Assembly: GCA_050873965.1 (NCBI GenBank)
Contig: JBNMJS010000092.1
Span: forward strand, 1 to 6,191
Reading direction: 5' to 3'
DNA: 6,191 bases
Source of the DNA: UBA2883 sp050873965
Lineage (GTDB): Bacteria > Cyanobacteriota > Vampirovibrionia > Gastranaerophilales > Gastranaerophilaceae
How positions within the stretch are numbered: the first letter of the stretch is position 1; each line of letters opens with the position of its first letter. The notes under the pieces were generated by a model, which saw nothing but the letters and a program-made list of their open reading frames with translations, made no database searches and had not been told where the DNA came from. A program made the translations under genes and the position numbers. Shown here piece after piece: positions 1 to 5,976 of the stretch.

Positions 1-2
1 CT

Positions 3-125
3 TCTGATAGAGCATATCGTAAAGCAATGTCTAAAGAACAAGCATTATCAATAATGAAACAAGAAGCAGGCATAAAATGGGATCCAATTATTGTTGATGC
101 ATTATATGATGTTGTTAATGAATAA
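3..125 (+). CDS. C-terminal end of a probable HD-GYP domain phosphohydrolase (partial)
   Basis: Only the last 40 codons and the TAA stop lie in the window; the start is off the left edge. The visible tail begins SDRAYRKAMS, continues with an EQAL helix and a QEAGIKWDP segment, and ends in a short helix (VDALYDVVNE). This matches the end of HD-GYP domains, where 'SDRPYR.. ..A...L....G..FDP..V..F' closes the helical bundle. Family knowledge: such enzymes are usually cyclic-di-GMP phosphodiesterases, often fused to receiver or sensor domains. The catalytic HD and GYP motifs lie upstream and cannot be checked, so activity and any sensor domain are unknown. A general HD-family phosphohydrolase is the main alternative. 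The gene is followed within 25 bp by a strong hairpin terminator, so it is the last gene of its transcript. Confidence 0.72.
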   Translation, partial: SDRAYRKAMSKEQALSIMKQEAGIKWDPIIVDALYDVVNE

Positions 126-145
126 TTCAAATTAAAGAATAAATT

Positions 146-178
146 AAAAGCCGTTCAATAATTGAACGGCTTTTTAAT
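146..178. terminator. Bidirectional Rho-independent terminator between convergent genes
   Basis: A perfect inverted repeat has a GC-rich core GCCGTTCAA (150-158) and its complement TTGAACGGC (162-170) around a 3-nt TAA loop. A/T pairs extend the stem to 13 bp (146-158 with 162-174). T-rich sequence follows on the plus strand, and the matching A-rich run at 142-149 gives a U-tract on the minus strand. It lies 20 bp past the HD-GYP-like stop at 125 and 22 bp past the symporter stop (196, minus), so one hairpin can end both converging transcripts. Confidence 0.93.
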
Positions 179-195
179 TTATATTGTTTTACTTA

Positions 196-1698
196 TTAGT
201 CTTTCTTTCTTACAAACAAGTTATGTCTTTCGCAATATGATTTCAAATCTCTCTTAACTTCTGGTGCTAAGATATAAAGAACAATAATGTTTGGAACACA
301 CATTGCAATCATCATTGCATCAGTAATATCAATAATAGATTTAACATTCATTGCTGAACCAATTACAATAAACAAGCAATAAATAATATTAAAAGTAAGA
401 ACACGTTTCTTACCTTCACCCAACAAGAATGTCCAAGCCTTTTGTCCATAATATGCCCAAGAAATCAATGTTGAAATTGCAAACAATACTGCAATTATTG
501 ACAAGATTATTGGAAAGAATGAAATAACTGATTGGAAAGCATTTGATGCTAATTCAATACCAGATATATGACCAACTGCACTTGTTTTCAAAACACCAGT
601 TACTACAATAGCAAATGATGTAAACAAACAAAGTACACCAGTTAAGAATGTTTCTAACAAAGCAACAAAACCTAATGAAACAGGTTCTTTTGTTTGAGAA
701 GTTGCATAAACAATAGCAGCAGCACCTGTACCAGCCTCATTAGATTGAACAGAACGTCTTAAACCAATAATTATAGTACCAAATACACCACCAGCCACTG
801 CTGTTGGGTGGAATGCTTCCTTAATTATTAAAGCAATTGCATCTGGTATTTGTGTAATATTTGCAAGAATTACAATCAAACCAGAAACAATGTATAACAA
901 GCACATTGTAGGAGTTAAGATTGTAGTTACTTTTGCGATACTCTTAATACCACCAACAACAACCAAACCAATAAGAATAGCAGCAATCAAACCAATAACC
1001 CAAGCGTATCCATGAAATATACTAGATTCACCACCTGTAATAAATATGATTTGGTGTGCAGTTTGGTTAATTTGAATCATATTACCACCAGTAATACCAC
1101 CACCGATACAAAGAACTGCGAATAATACTGAAAGTGGTTGACCTAACCAACGAAGTTTCTTTCTAGTTAAACCATGTGCAATATAGTGCATTGGACCACC
1201 TGAAACCGAACCATCAAGGTTAAATCTTCTATATTTTACGGCTAAAGTTGCTTCAACAAACTTGATTGACATACCAAGAATAGCACCGATAAAAATCCAA
1301 AATGCAGCACCAGGTCCACCGATTGAGATAGAAATTGCAACACCTGCAATACTACCAATACCAATTGTTCCTGATAATGCAGTTGCTAATGCTTGGAATG
1401 ATGAAACTTCACCACAATGATTTTTATCGCTAGGCTTAGTTATAACATCAATTGCATGTTTAAATCCCCATATTGCAATACCTTTGAAATATATTGTAAA
1501 AAATATACCGGCAAACAAAATCCAAAAAATAATTATTGGAACATCGTTTCCAAAAAAGTTTACAGGGGTGAAAATAAGTTTTGCAACAGCATCAGAAAAT
1601 GGTGCGATATTATCGTCCATAAACTTATCTACATTTAGAGCAAATGCTTGTTGCATACCCATCATTGCAACGGTTAATAACCAAAATAATTTTTTCAT
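196..1698 (-). CDS. Sodium:alanine/glycine symporter, AGCS family
   Basis: A 500-aa inner-membrane protein expected to import alanine or glycine with Na+. Residues 1-20 look like a signal peptide ending AFA, followed by a short segment before the first membrane helix (about 53-71). About ten further hydrophobic segments follow. Family hallmarks in order are GEVSSFQALATALSG (96-110), GTIGIGSIAGVA (110-121), GGPGAAFWIF (127-136), KYRRFNLDGSVSGGPMHYI (155-173), a strongly conserved SNEAGTGAAA stretch (about 329-338) and SWAYYGQKAW (about 403-412). Length is normal to slightly long because of the N-terminal leader. Two positions usually T and N in the family 'GTGN' loop are I114 and S116 here, and the usual FWMW is FWIF, so substrate choice could differ. 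The ATG at 1698 is supported by AGGAAG at 1706-1711 with 7-nt spacing. The gene is transcribed alone, ending at the shared terminator near 160. Family confidence is high; exact substrate is not known. Confidence 0.93.
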   Translation of the reverse strand: MKKLFWLLTVAMMGMQQAFALNVDKFMDDNIAPFSDAVAKLIFTPVNFFGNDVPIIIFWILFAGIFFTIYFKGIAIWGFKHAIDVITKPSDKNHCGEVSSFQALATALSGTIGIGSIAGVAISISIGGPGAAFWIFIGAILGMSIKFVEATLAVKYRRFNLDGSVSGGPMHYIAHGLTRKKLRWLGQPLSVLFAVLCIGGGITGGNMIQINQTAHQIIFITGGESSIFHGYAWVIGLIAAILIGLVVVGGIKSIAKVTTILTPTMCLLYIVSGLIVILANITQIPDAIALIIKEAFHPTAVAGGVFGTIIIGLRRSVQSNEAGTGAAAIVYATSQTKEPVSLGFVALLETFLTGVLCLFTSFAIVVTGVLKTSAVGHISGIELASNAFQSVISFFPIILSIIAVLFAISTLISWAYYGQKAWTFLLGEGKKRVLTFNIIYCLFIVIGSAMNVKSIIDITDAMMIAMCVPNIIVLYILAPEVKRDLKSYCERHNLFVRKKD

Positions 1699-1726
1699 TG
1701 AGCAACTTCCTTCTATTTATGTGACT

Positions 1727-1741
1727 TTAGCATATTGCTAA
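1727..1741. promoter_or_regulatory. 15-bp perfect palindrome, candidate operator of the symporter gene
   Basis: TTAGCA-TAT-TGCTAA is an exact inverted repeat (6-bp arms, 3-bp centre). It starts right at the predicted transcription start (about 1742) of the minus-strand symporter, so a bound repressor would block initiation or early elongation. A related arrangement, GCATATTTTTGCTA, reads on the minus strand within 1753-1766, overlapping the -10. The regulator is unknown and no regulator gene is in the window. Confidence 0.45.
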
Positions 1742-1748
1742 TGGTACA

Positions 1749-1757
1749 ATTATAGCA
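1749..1757 (-). promoter_or_regulatory. Extended -10 promoter of the AGCS symporter gene
   Basis: Read on the minus strand this is TGCTATAAT, a consensus extended -10 (TGn followed by TATAAT, the hexamer at 1749-1754). No good -35 hexamer is seen at 16-18 bp, which is normal for extended -10 promoters. The predicted start is near 1742, giving a leader of about 43 nt that carries the AGAAGGAAG ribosome binding site (1706-1714). Confidence 0.65.
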
Positions 1758-1839
1758 AAAATATGCAATATAGATTAATTCCTTTACAATTTTTTTATAC
1801 TTATGTAAACAAAATGGCATTTTTAACCTTACTTCGTTG

Positions 1840-1850
1840 TATAATATAAT
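1840..1850 (+). promoter_or_regulatory. Tandem TATAAT -10 boxes of the lpdA-lipA operon
   Basis: Two consensus TATAAT hexamers overlap by one base (1840-1845 and 1845-1850). No convincing -35 is found 16-18 bp upstream. The first box predicts a start near 1852, leaving a leader of about 20 nt. The ribosome binding site GAGGAG (1860-1865) sits 8 nt before the ATG at 1874. The second box would start transcription almost on top of that site, so the first is more likely to be used. Confidence 0.55.
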
Positions 1851-1873
1851 GAAATATTTGAGGAGTTTTTATT

Positions 1874-3112
1874 ATGAATAATTATGATATAGGTATTGTT
1901 GGTGGAGGTCCTGCCGGCTACACAACAGCGTTATATGAGGTTAAATTAGGTAAGTCTGTCATCTTATTTGAAAAAGACAAAATGGGAGGGACTTGTCTTA
2001 ATCGTGGTTGTATTCCAACAAAAGCATTTTTACATGTTGCAGATTTATATTCTGAAATAAAAACTTCAAATAAACTCGGTATTGAATGTGAAAATATTAA
2101 TTTTGATTATGAAAAAGTTTATGCTTATAAAGAAAATGTTGTTGATAAACTTCGCAGAGGTTTAGAACTTGTAATGAAAAACGCAGGGATAACAGTTGTA
2201 AATGCCTATGCAGACGTTATTTCAGAAAACTGTATTAAAGCCGATAATATTGAATATAATTGTTCAGAAATCATTGTTGCAACAGGTTCAAAACCCCGTG
2301 AAATAAAAGGATTAGAATTTGACCACAAATTTATTCTAAATTCAGATGATATTTTAAATTTGAATAAACTTCCAAAAAGTATTTTAATAGTTGGTTCTGG
2401 TGCTATTGGTATTGAATGGTCAAGAATATTATCTGCATTTGATGTTCAAGTAACAGTTGTAGAATTAGCACCTAGATTAACACCGTTAGCCGATTGGGAA
2501 GTGTCTAAACGCATTGAAAGATTCTTTAAAATGAAGAAAATAAAGACATATCTATCAACTTCTATTGAAAAAATAGAAGATAAAAAAGTTCATTTATCAA
2601 ATGGAGAAATTCTTGAGCCGGAATGCATTCTATCAGCAATCGGTAGAGAATCTGTCAAACCTGATATAAAAGCAAACGTAAAATGTATCGGAGATGCTTG
2701 TGGCGAAATCCAATTAGCACATTACGCTATGAGCCAAGCAAAAGAGATTGTTTTTGATATTCCATTTGATAAAAACATTGTTCCTGCTGTAATATATGGA
2801 ACTCCTGAAATTGCTTGGGTTGGAGAAGTATCAAAATCTAAAGAAGATGATGAAAAATATGATAAAGCAATGATACCAATATCAGCATTAGGTAAATCAC
2901 ATTGTGACAATAACATTGACGGATTTATTAAAATCTTAGCAAAAGACGGAAAAATCAAAGGTGCAAGTATAATTTCAAAAGAAGCATCATCACTAATTCA
3001 ACAAATAACGATAGCAATGCAAAATAATTTATCAATTGAAGATTTAAAGAAAGTTTGCTTTGCTCACCCAACGTATTCTGAAGGAATATTTGAAGGAGTT
3101 ATGAGTTTATGA
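1874..3112 (+). CDS. lpdA: Dihydrolipoyl dehydrogenase (E3), unusually short
   Basis: A flavoprotein that re-oxidises dihydrolipoyl groups with NAD+ in 2-oxo acid dehydrogenase or glycine cleavage complexes. Visible parts: FAD dinucleotide motif GGGPAG (10-15) with E33 at the end of the second strand; redox disulfide C41-LNRG-C46 inside GGTCLNRGCIPTK; ATGSKP (about 137-142); NAD motif GSGAIG (174-179) with E197, an acid that favours NAD over NADP; the second FAD motif IGD (272-274); and the dimer-interface active-site motif HPTYSE with H398 and E403. All catalytic residues are present, so it should be active. At 412 aa it is about 50 residues shorter than usual. The largest loss lies between GR (about 257) and GD (273), where only about 14 residues stand in place of about 42. 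The start is set by AGGAG 8 nt upstream. The stop overlaps the lipA start. A related disulfide reductase is possible, but the lipA partner argues for E3. Confidence 0.9.
   Translation: MNNYDIGIVGGGPAGYTTALYEVKLGKSVILFEKDKMGGTCLNRGCIPTKAFLHVADLYSEIKTSNKLGIECENINFDYEKVYAYKENVVDKLRRGLELVMKNAGITVVNAYADVISENCIKADNIEYNCSEIIVATGSKPREIKGLEFDHKFILNSDDILNLNKLPKSILIVGSGAIGIEWSRILSAFDVQVTVVELAPRLTPLADWEVSKRIERFFKMKKIKTYLSTSIEKIEDKKVHLSNGEILEPECILSAIGRESVKPDIKANVKCIGDACGEIQLAHYAMSQAKEIVFDIPFDKNIVPAVIYGTPEIAWVGEVSKSKEDDEKYDKAMIPISALGKSHCDNNIDGFIKILAKDGKIKGASIISKEASSLIQQITIAMQNNLSIEDLKKVCFAHPTYSEGIFEGVMSL
3093..3112 (+). promoter_or_regulatory. lipA ribosome binding site inside lpdA, with ATGA overlap
   Basis: AAGGAG (3093-3098) lies within the last codons of lpdA, 10 nt before the lipA ATG at 3109. 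The ATG shares bases with the lpdA TGA stop (ATGA, 3109-3112), the usual arrangement for translational coupling. This fixes the lipA start and shows the two genes are co-transcribed. Confidence 0.85.
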
Positions 3113-3978
3113 AAAGATTACCAGAATACTTAAAACGTCCAATAATAGATACTGACAAAACAAAAAAAGTTCGTCACATATTGAGAGATAAGCATTTAAA
3201 TACAGTTTGTGAAGGTGCAAGATGTCCAAATAAGAATGAATGTTACCAACATAACACTGCAACATTTCTAATAATGGGAAACAATTGTACTAGAAACTGT
3301 AAATATTGTAATATTACTACTGCAAAACCTGAACCTTTAGATTTAGAAGAACCAAAACACATCGCAGAAGCAATAAAAGAATTAGAACTTGATTATGCAG
3401 TAATAACATCTGTTACTCGTGATGATTTACCAGACGGTGGAGCAGAACATTTTGCAAACTGCATATATGAAATCAAAAAATTATCACCAAATATAAAAAT
3501 CGAAATTTTAACACCAGATTTTAGAAGTAAAAAATCAAGAACAGAATTTAATAAAGACTCACTAGATACAATTATAAAAGCAAAACCTGATGTTTTTAAC
3601 CATAATATTGAAACTGCGAGAGCAGTATTTGAGAAAGCAAGACCATTAGGTAATTATGATTTGTCTTTATCTGTCTTGAAATATATAAAAGAGAACTCAG
3701 ATATTCCAACGAAATCAGGTTTAATGGTTGGTTTAGGTGAAACTATGGAACAAATCGCAGAAACCTTTGAAGACTTAAAAAATGTTGATTGTGATATTTT
3801 AACAGTAGGTCAATATATTCAACCATCAAAACAACATTTAGAAATAGATAAATATTATAGTTTAAAAGAATTTGAAGAAATAAAAGACTTAGCAAAAAAA
3901 ATTGGATTTAAAAAATATCAAATTGGGCCACTTGTAAGAAGTTCATACCACGCAAAATTGATTATGGTTGAAGAATAA
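3109..3978 (+). CDS. lipA: Lipoyl synthase LipA, radical SAM
   Basis: Inserts two sulfur atoms at C6 and C8 of octanoyl groups bound to carrier proteins, the last step of lipoyl cofactor synthesis in the cytoplasm. Both iron-sulfur sites are complete: the auxiliary cluster motif C34-x4-C39-x5-C45 (CEGARCPNKNEC), which supplies the sulfur, and the radical SAM motif C60-x3-C64-x2-C67 (CTRNCKYC). Other hallmarks are TSVTRDDLPDGGAEHFA in the barrel, the VFNHNIET motif, SGLMVGLGET and the C-terminal RSSYHA (277-282), whose serine caps the auxiliary cluster. The 289-aa length is normal for bacterial LipA. It is the second gene of an operon with lpdA. No octanoyltransferase (lipB/lipM), lipoate ligase or E2/GcvH carrier gene is in the window, so octanoyl supply must be encoded elsewhere. 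Its stop directly abuts that of the convergent proX-like gene, with no terminator visible between them. Confidence 0.97.
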   Translation: MKRLPEYLKRPIIDTDKTKKVRHILRDKHLNTVCEGARCPNKNECYQHNTATFLIMGNNCTRNCKYCNITTAKPEPLDLEEPKHIAEAIKELELDYAVITSVTRDDLPDGGAEHFANCIYEIKKLSPNIKIEILTPDFRSKKSRTEFNKDSLDTIIKAKPDVFNHNIETARAVFEKARPLGNYDLSLSVLKYIKENSDIPTKSGLMVGLGETMEQIAETFEDLKNVDCDILTVGQYIQPSKQHLEIDKYYSLKEFEEIKDLAKKIGFKKYQIGPLVRSSYHAKLIMVEE

Positions 3979-4470
3979 TTATACATCAATTATAAATATC
4001 TTATTACCATGAGATTTTATTATTTTTACTAAGTCATCTATATTTAACCAAATAGTTGCAGTATTTTCATTTGGGTGTATTCCAATTAATCTTTCTTTTG
4101 TATTAAAAAAATAATTATCAATAAAAACTTGAACCTTACGTTCCATATCATTTAAAACACCTAAAGGAGTAACAGCACCAGCACATAAACCTAATATATT
4201 ATTTAAATCATCTTCTGATGCAAAAGACAAAGATCTTGTATTATATTTGTTCCTAAATTCTTTTAAATTAACACGTTTATCACCTCTAATGGTAATAAGA
4301 TAATAATTTTGTTTTTTATCATCTCTAATAAACAAATTTTTTGGATTTAAATTTTGATATGGAAGTTGTACATCAAATAATTCCGACATATTATAAACAG
4401 CTTTATGTTCTGTTACCTCATACCAAATATTTTTTGAACTTAAATATTTATATACTTCAAACTTATTCAT
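3979..4470 (-). CDS. ProX/YbaK-family tRNA trans-editing deacylase
   Basis: A free-standing editing domain expected to hydrolyse mischarged tRNA, most likely Ala-tRNA(Pro), in the cytoplasm. Numbered from the ATG at 4470 (163 aa), the family motifs are EHKAVYNMSEL (21-31), the K44-N-L-F segment with the invariant lysine, GDKRVNL (63-69), LSFAS (81-85), GAVTPLGVLND (98-108) and the very characteristic HPNENTAT (132-139). This combination points to the ProX/PrdX branch rather than YbaK proper. The frame can be extended 7 codons to a TTG at 4491. I prefer the ATG because the conserved fold starts right after it and because a TATAAT box overlaps the extension. Neither start has a Shine-Dalgarno sequence. 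The gene faces lipA tail to tail with no spacer and diverges from the HNH-like gene. Family assignment is firm; the precise tRNA substrate is inferred. Confidence 0.9.
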   Translation of the reverse strand: MNKFEVYKYLSSKNIWYEVTEHKAVYNMSELFDVQLPYQNLNPKNLFIRDDKKQNYYLITIRGDKRVNLKEFRNKYNTRSLSFASEDDLNNILGLCAGAVTPLGVLNDMERKVQVFIDNYFFNTKERLIGIHPNENTATIWLNIDDLVKIIKSHGNKIFIIDV

Positions 4471-4479
4471 AACTAATTT

Positions 4480-4485
4480 ATTATA
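4480..4485 (-). promoter_or_regulatory. TATAAT -10 box of the proX-like gene
   Basis: Minus-strand TATAAT lies 9 nt upstream of the ATG at 4470. It predicts a start near 4473, so the message would have almost no leader. No good -35 is seen at 16-18 bp. If this box is used, the alternative TTG start at 4491 would not be transcribed, which supports the ATG. The region is AT-rich enough for a chance match. Confidence 0.4.
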
Positions 4486-4514
4486 TACCAATATTGTAAA
4501 AATTTTTGAGAAAA

Positions 4515-4527
4515 TAGTTTCAAACTA
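4515..4527. promoter_or_regulatory. 13-bp palindrome in the divergent proX/HNH intergenic region
   Basis: TAGTTT-C-AAACTA is a perfect inverted repeat with 6-bp arms. The half-site AAACTA recurs at 4552-4557, just before the HNH-like start. It sits between two divergent genes and could be an operator for either or both. AT-rich spacers give chance palindromes, and AAAAATATTTTT at 4531-4542 is one likely example, so this is only a candidate. Confidence 0.3.
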
Positions 4528-4562
4528 ACAAAAAATATTTTTCTAAAACTTAAACTAATATA

Positions 4563-5903
4563 ATGCAAATATGCAATAATATAAATATTCAACAACATTC
4601 AAATTATGTTAAAAAATCTGCCATAAACAATTCTTCGAATTATGACAATAGTTTTGCATGCAAAGAAACAAGTCACACAAACCCTATGATATACTCTCAA
4701 TTGGCTTGTTCTATAAATAATATAAATTTCACCTCTAACGTATCAAATGGGTCATTTTTACGTAATTTAACCGGTGTTCACGATCCATATAGTGGAGTTG
4801 TGATACTTAATAACAAAGAAATAAATCAAATATATCAAGACCTTTCTAAAAAAGAAACTGGTTATGATAAAATGCGTTATTTAAAGAATTATACAGAAAG
4901 TATGCTACCTGTTGAACACAAAGTTTTCCATATTATTAAAGATGAAATAAAAAATAATAACCAACTATCTATACAAGAAATCCTAAAAGAGAAACAACCG
5001 AATGCATTAAATAATTTAATTCAAGAACAAGAAAAAATCTTTGATAAAATAGGTAAAATTACTGACACTCTATCTAACGAAAACAAATTTAAAGTAGCCC
5101 AAAGCCTTGATAAAGCAAAATATCAAATCAAATTACCACACGAAGATAAACATCATTTTAAAAACAGCAAATTTGAATGTGAAATTATGAGAATTGCTCA
5201 AAATAAAACTTTTGAACAAATTGAAGAACGTATGCACAAACTTCCTAAAGAAGAAAAAGGCCCTGCATTTGAACGTTTAGATAATGTTAAACAAATTTTT
5301 GAAAGCACTCCTTATTATACAAATATAAAAGGGAAAACACCTCTTAAAATGCTTCATGAACTTCAAAAAGATTATGCTCCTGACACATTAAATGAAGAAA
5401 ACGAAATGCAACCAATCCTAGAATTATCACAAACTTTGCCGACTACAAAAAATAGCGTAAATGCGTTTATTGTCGAAATGGCAGATAAAGATGATAAAAC
5501 TATTTCAAAACGTTTAATCAGTGAATCAGTAGGTACAATTGAACACGTAATCCCTGATTCTAAAGGTGGAGCAAATGAGGCTTACAATTTTCTATTTGTA
5601 ACAAAATCAAGAAACGAAGAACGTGGAAATCGTTCTATAAACAAATTTAAACATAAATATCCTGATATACCAAGTCACTGTCAACAATATTTAGATGATG
5701 TAATCAGAAATTGTGAAAATGGTAAACTTAGAGGGTTTGAATGGTATCCATACTTGATAAAAGATACCTTAAAAAATGAAATAGGTGCAAATGTTGCAAT
5801 AAAATCATACAGAATGTCACCATATAAAGCATTCAAAGCATTTCCTGAACGTTTGAAAGATAAATATCCTCAATTTAATCAATATTATACAAATAAAAAA
5901 TAA
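4563..5903 (+). CDS. Unrecognised 446-aa protein with a C-terminal H-N-N (HNH-type) nuclease motif
   Basis: I do not recognise the full protein. Residues 1-68 are Asn-rich (15 Asn), look disordered and end near INFTS (54-58). Then comes DPYSG (74-78) and a long, charged, mainly helical region (about 85-320). The C-terminal part holds a beta-beta-alpha-metal signature: E327-H328-VIP, SKGG (333-336), N342 in the second strand and N351 in SRNEERGN. Spacings H+14 to N and N+9 to N equal those of the Cas9 HNH residues H840, N854 and N863, and E327 takes the place of the metal-binding Asp (D839). The CxxC pairs of zinc-bound HNH domains are absent. A DNA or RNA nuclease is therefore plausible. No signal peptide or membrane helix is seen. 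The ATG at 4563 has no Shine-Dalgarno; no G occurs at 4518-4564. The next in-frame Met is residue 42. It stands alone, divergent from the proX-like gene, with no obvious partner or immunity gene. Confidence 0.7.
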   Translation: MQICNNINIQQHSNYVKKSAINNSSNYDNSFACKETSHTNPMIYSQLACSINNINFTSNVSNGSFLRNLTGVHDPYSGVVILNNKEINQIYQDLSKKETGYDKMRYLKNYTESMLPVEHKVFHIIKDEIKNNNQLSIQEILKEKQPNALNNLIQEQEKIFDKIGKITDTLSNENKFKVAQSLDKAKYQIKLPHEDKHHFKNSKFECEIMRIAQNKTFEQIEERMHKLPKEEKGPAFERLDNVKQIFESTPYYTNIKGKTPLKMLHELQKDYAPDTLNEENEMQPILELSQTLPTTKNSVNAFIVEMADKDDKTISKRLISESVGTIEHVIPDSKGGANEAYNFLFVTKSRNEERGNRSINKFKHKYPDIPSHCQQYLDDVIRNCENGKLRGFEWYPYLIKDTLKNEIGANVAIKSYRMSPYKAFKAFPERLKDKYPQFNQYYTNKK

Positions 5904-5940
5904 TTTTTAATTATTTACTAATTTGTTATTAAGCAAAAAA

Positions 5941-5976
5941 ATAAAGTCTAAAAACTTTATGTTAAAATTACTTTAT
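5941..5976. repeat. Three copies of ATAAAGT/ACTTTAT before the GNAT-like gene
   Basis: ATAAAGT (5941-5947) and ACTTTAT (5954-5960) form a 7-bp hairpin with a 6-nt loop. A third copy, ACTTTAT at 5970-5976, runs into the ATG at 5975. The second and third copies share the 8-mer ACTTTATG. There is no T-run after the hairpin on the plus strand, so it is a poor terminator for the HNH-like gene. It may be an operator or chance in AT-rich DNA. Confidence 0.3.

Noticed and set aside
1417..1741. Open frames on the plus strand within 1417-1741
   Set aside because: They lie opposite the well-supported symporter gene, have no ribosome binding site and their translations resemble no protein family.
2722..2958. 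78-codon minus-strand frame inside lpdA
   Set aside because: Fully antisense to a conserved dimerisation domain, with no recognisable motif or start signal.
4498..4542. AAAAATTTTT and AAAAATATTTTT palindromes
   Set aside because: Homopolymer-run palindromes are expected by chance in a spacer of this composition.
4563..5903. Cas9, IscB or other CRISPR-linked effector
   Set aside because: Only the HNH residue spacing is shared. There is no RuvC motif, no arginine-rich bridge helix, no repeat array and no adjacent guide-like RNA visible.
5891..5916. AT-only inverted repeat (AAATAA/TTATTT) around the HNH-like stop codon
   Set aside because: Only A/T pairs with an interrupted stem; too weak to call a terminator in such AT-rich DNA.
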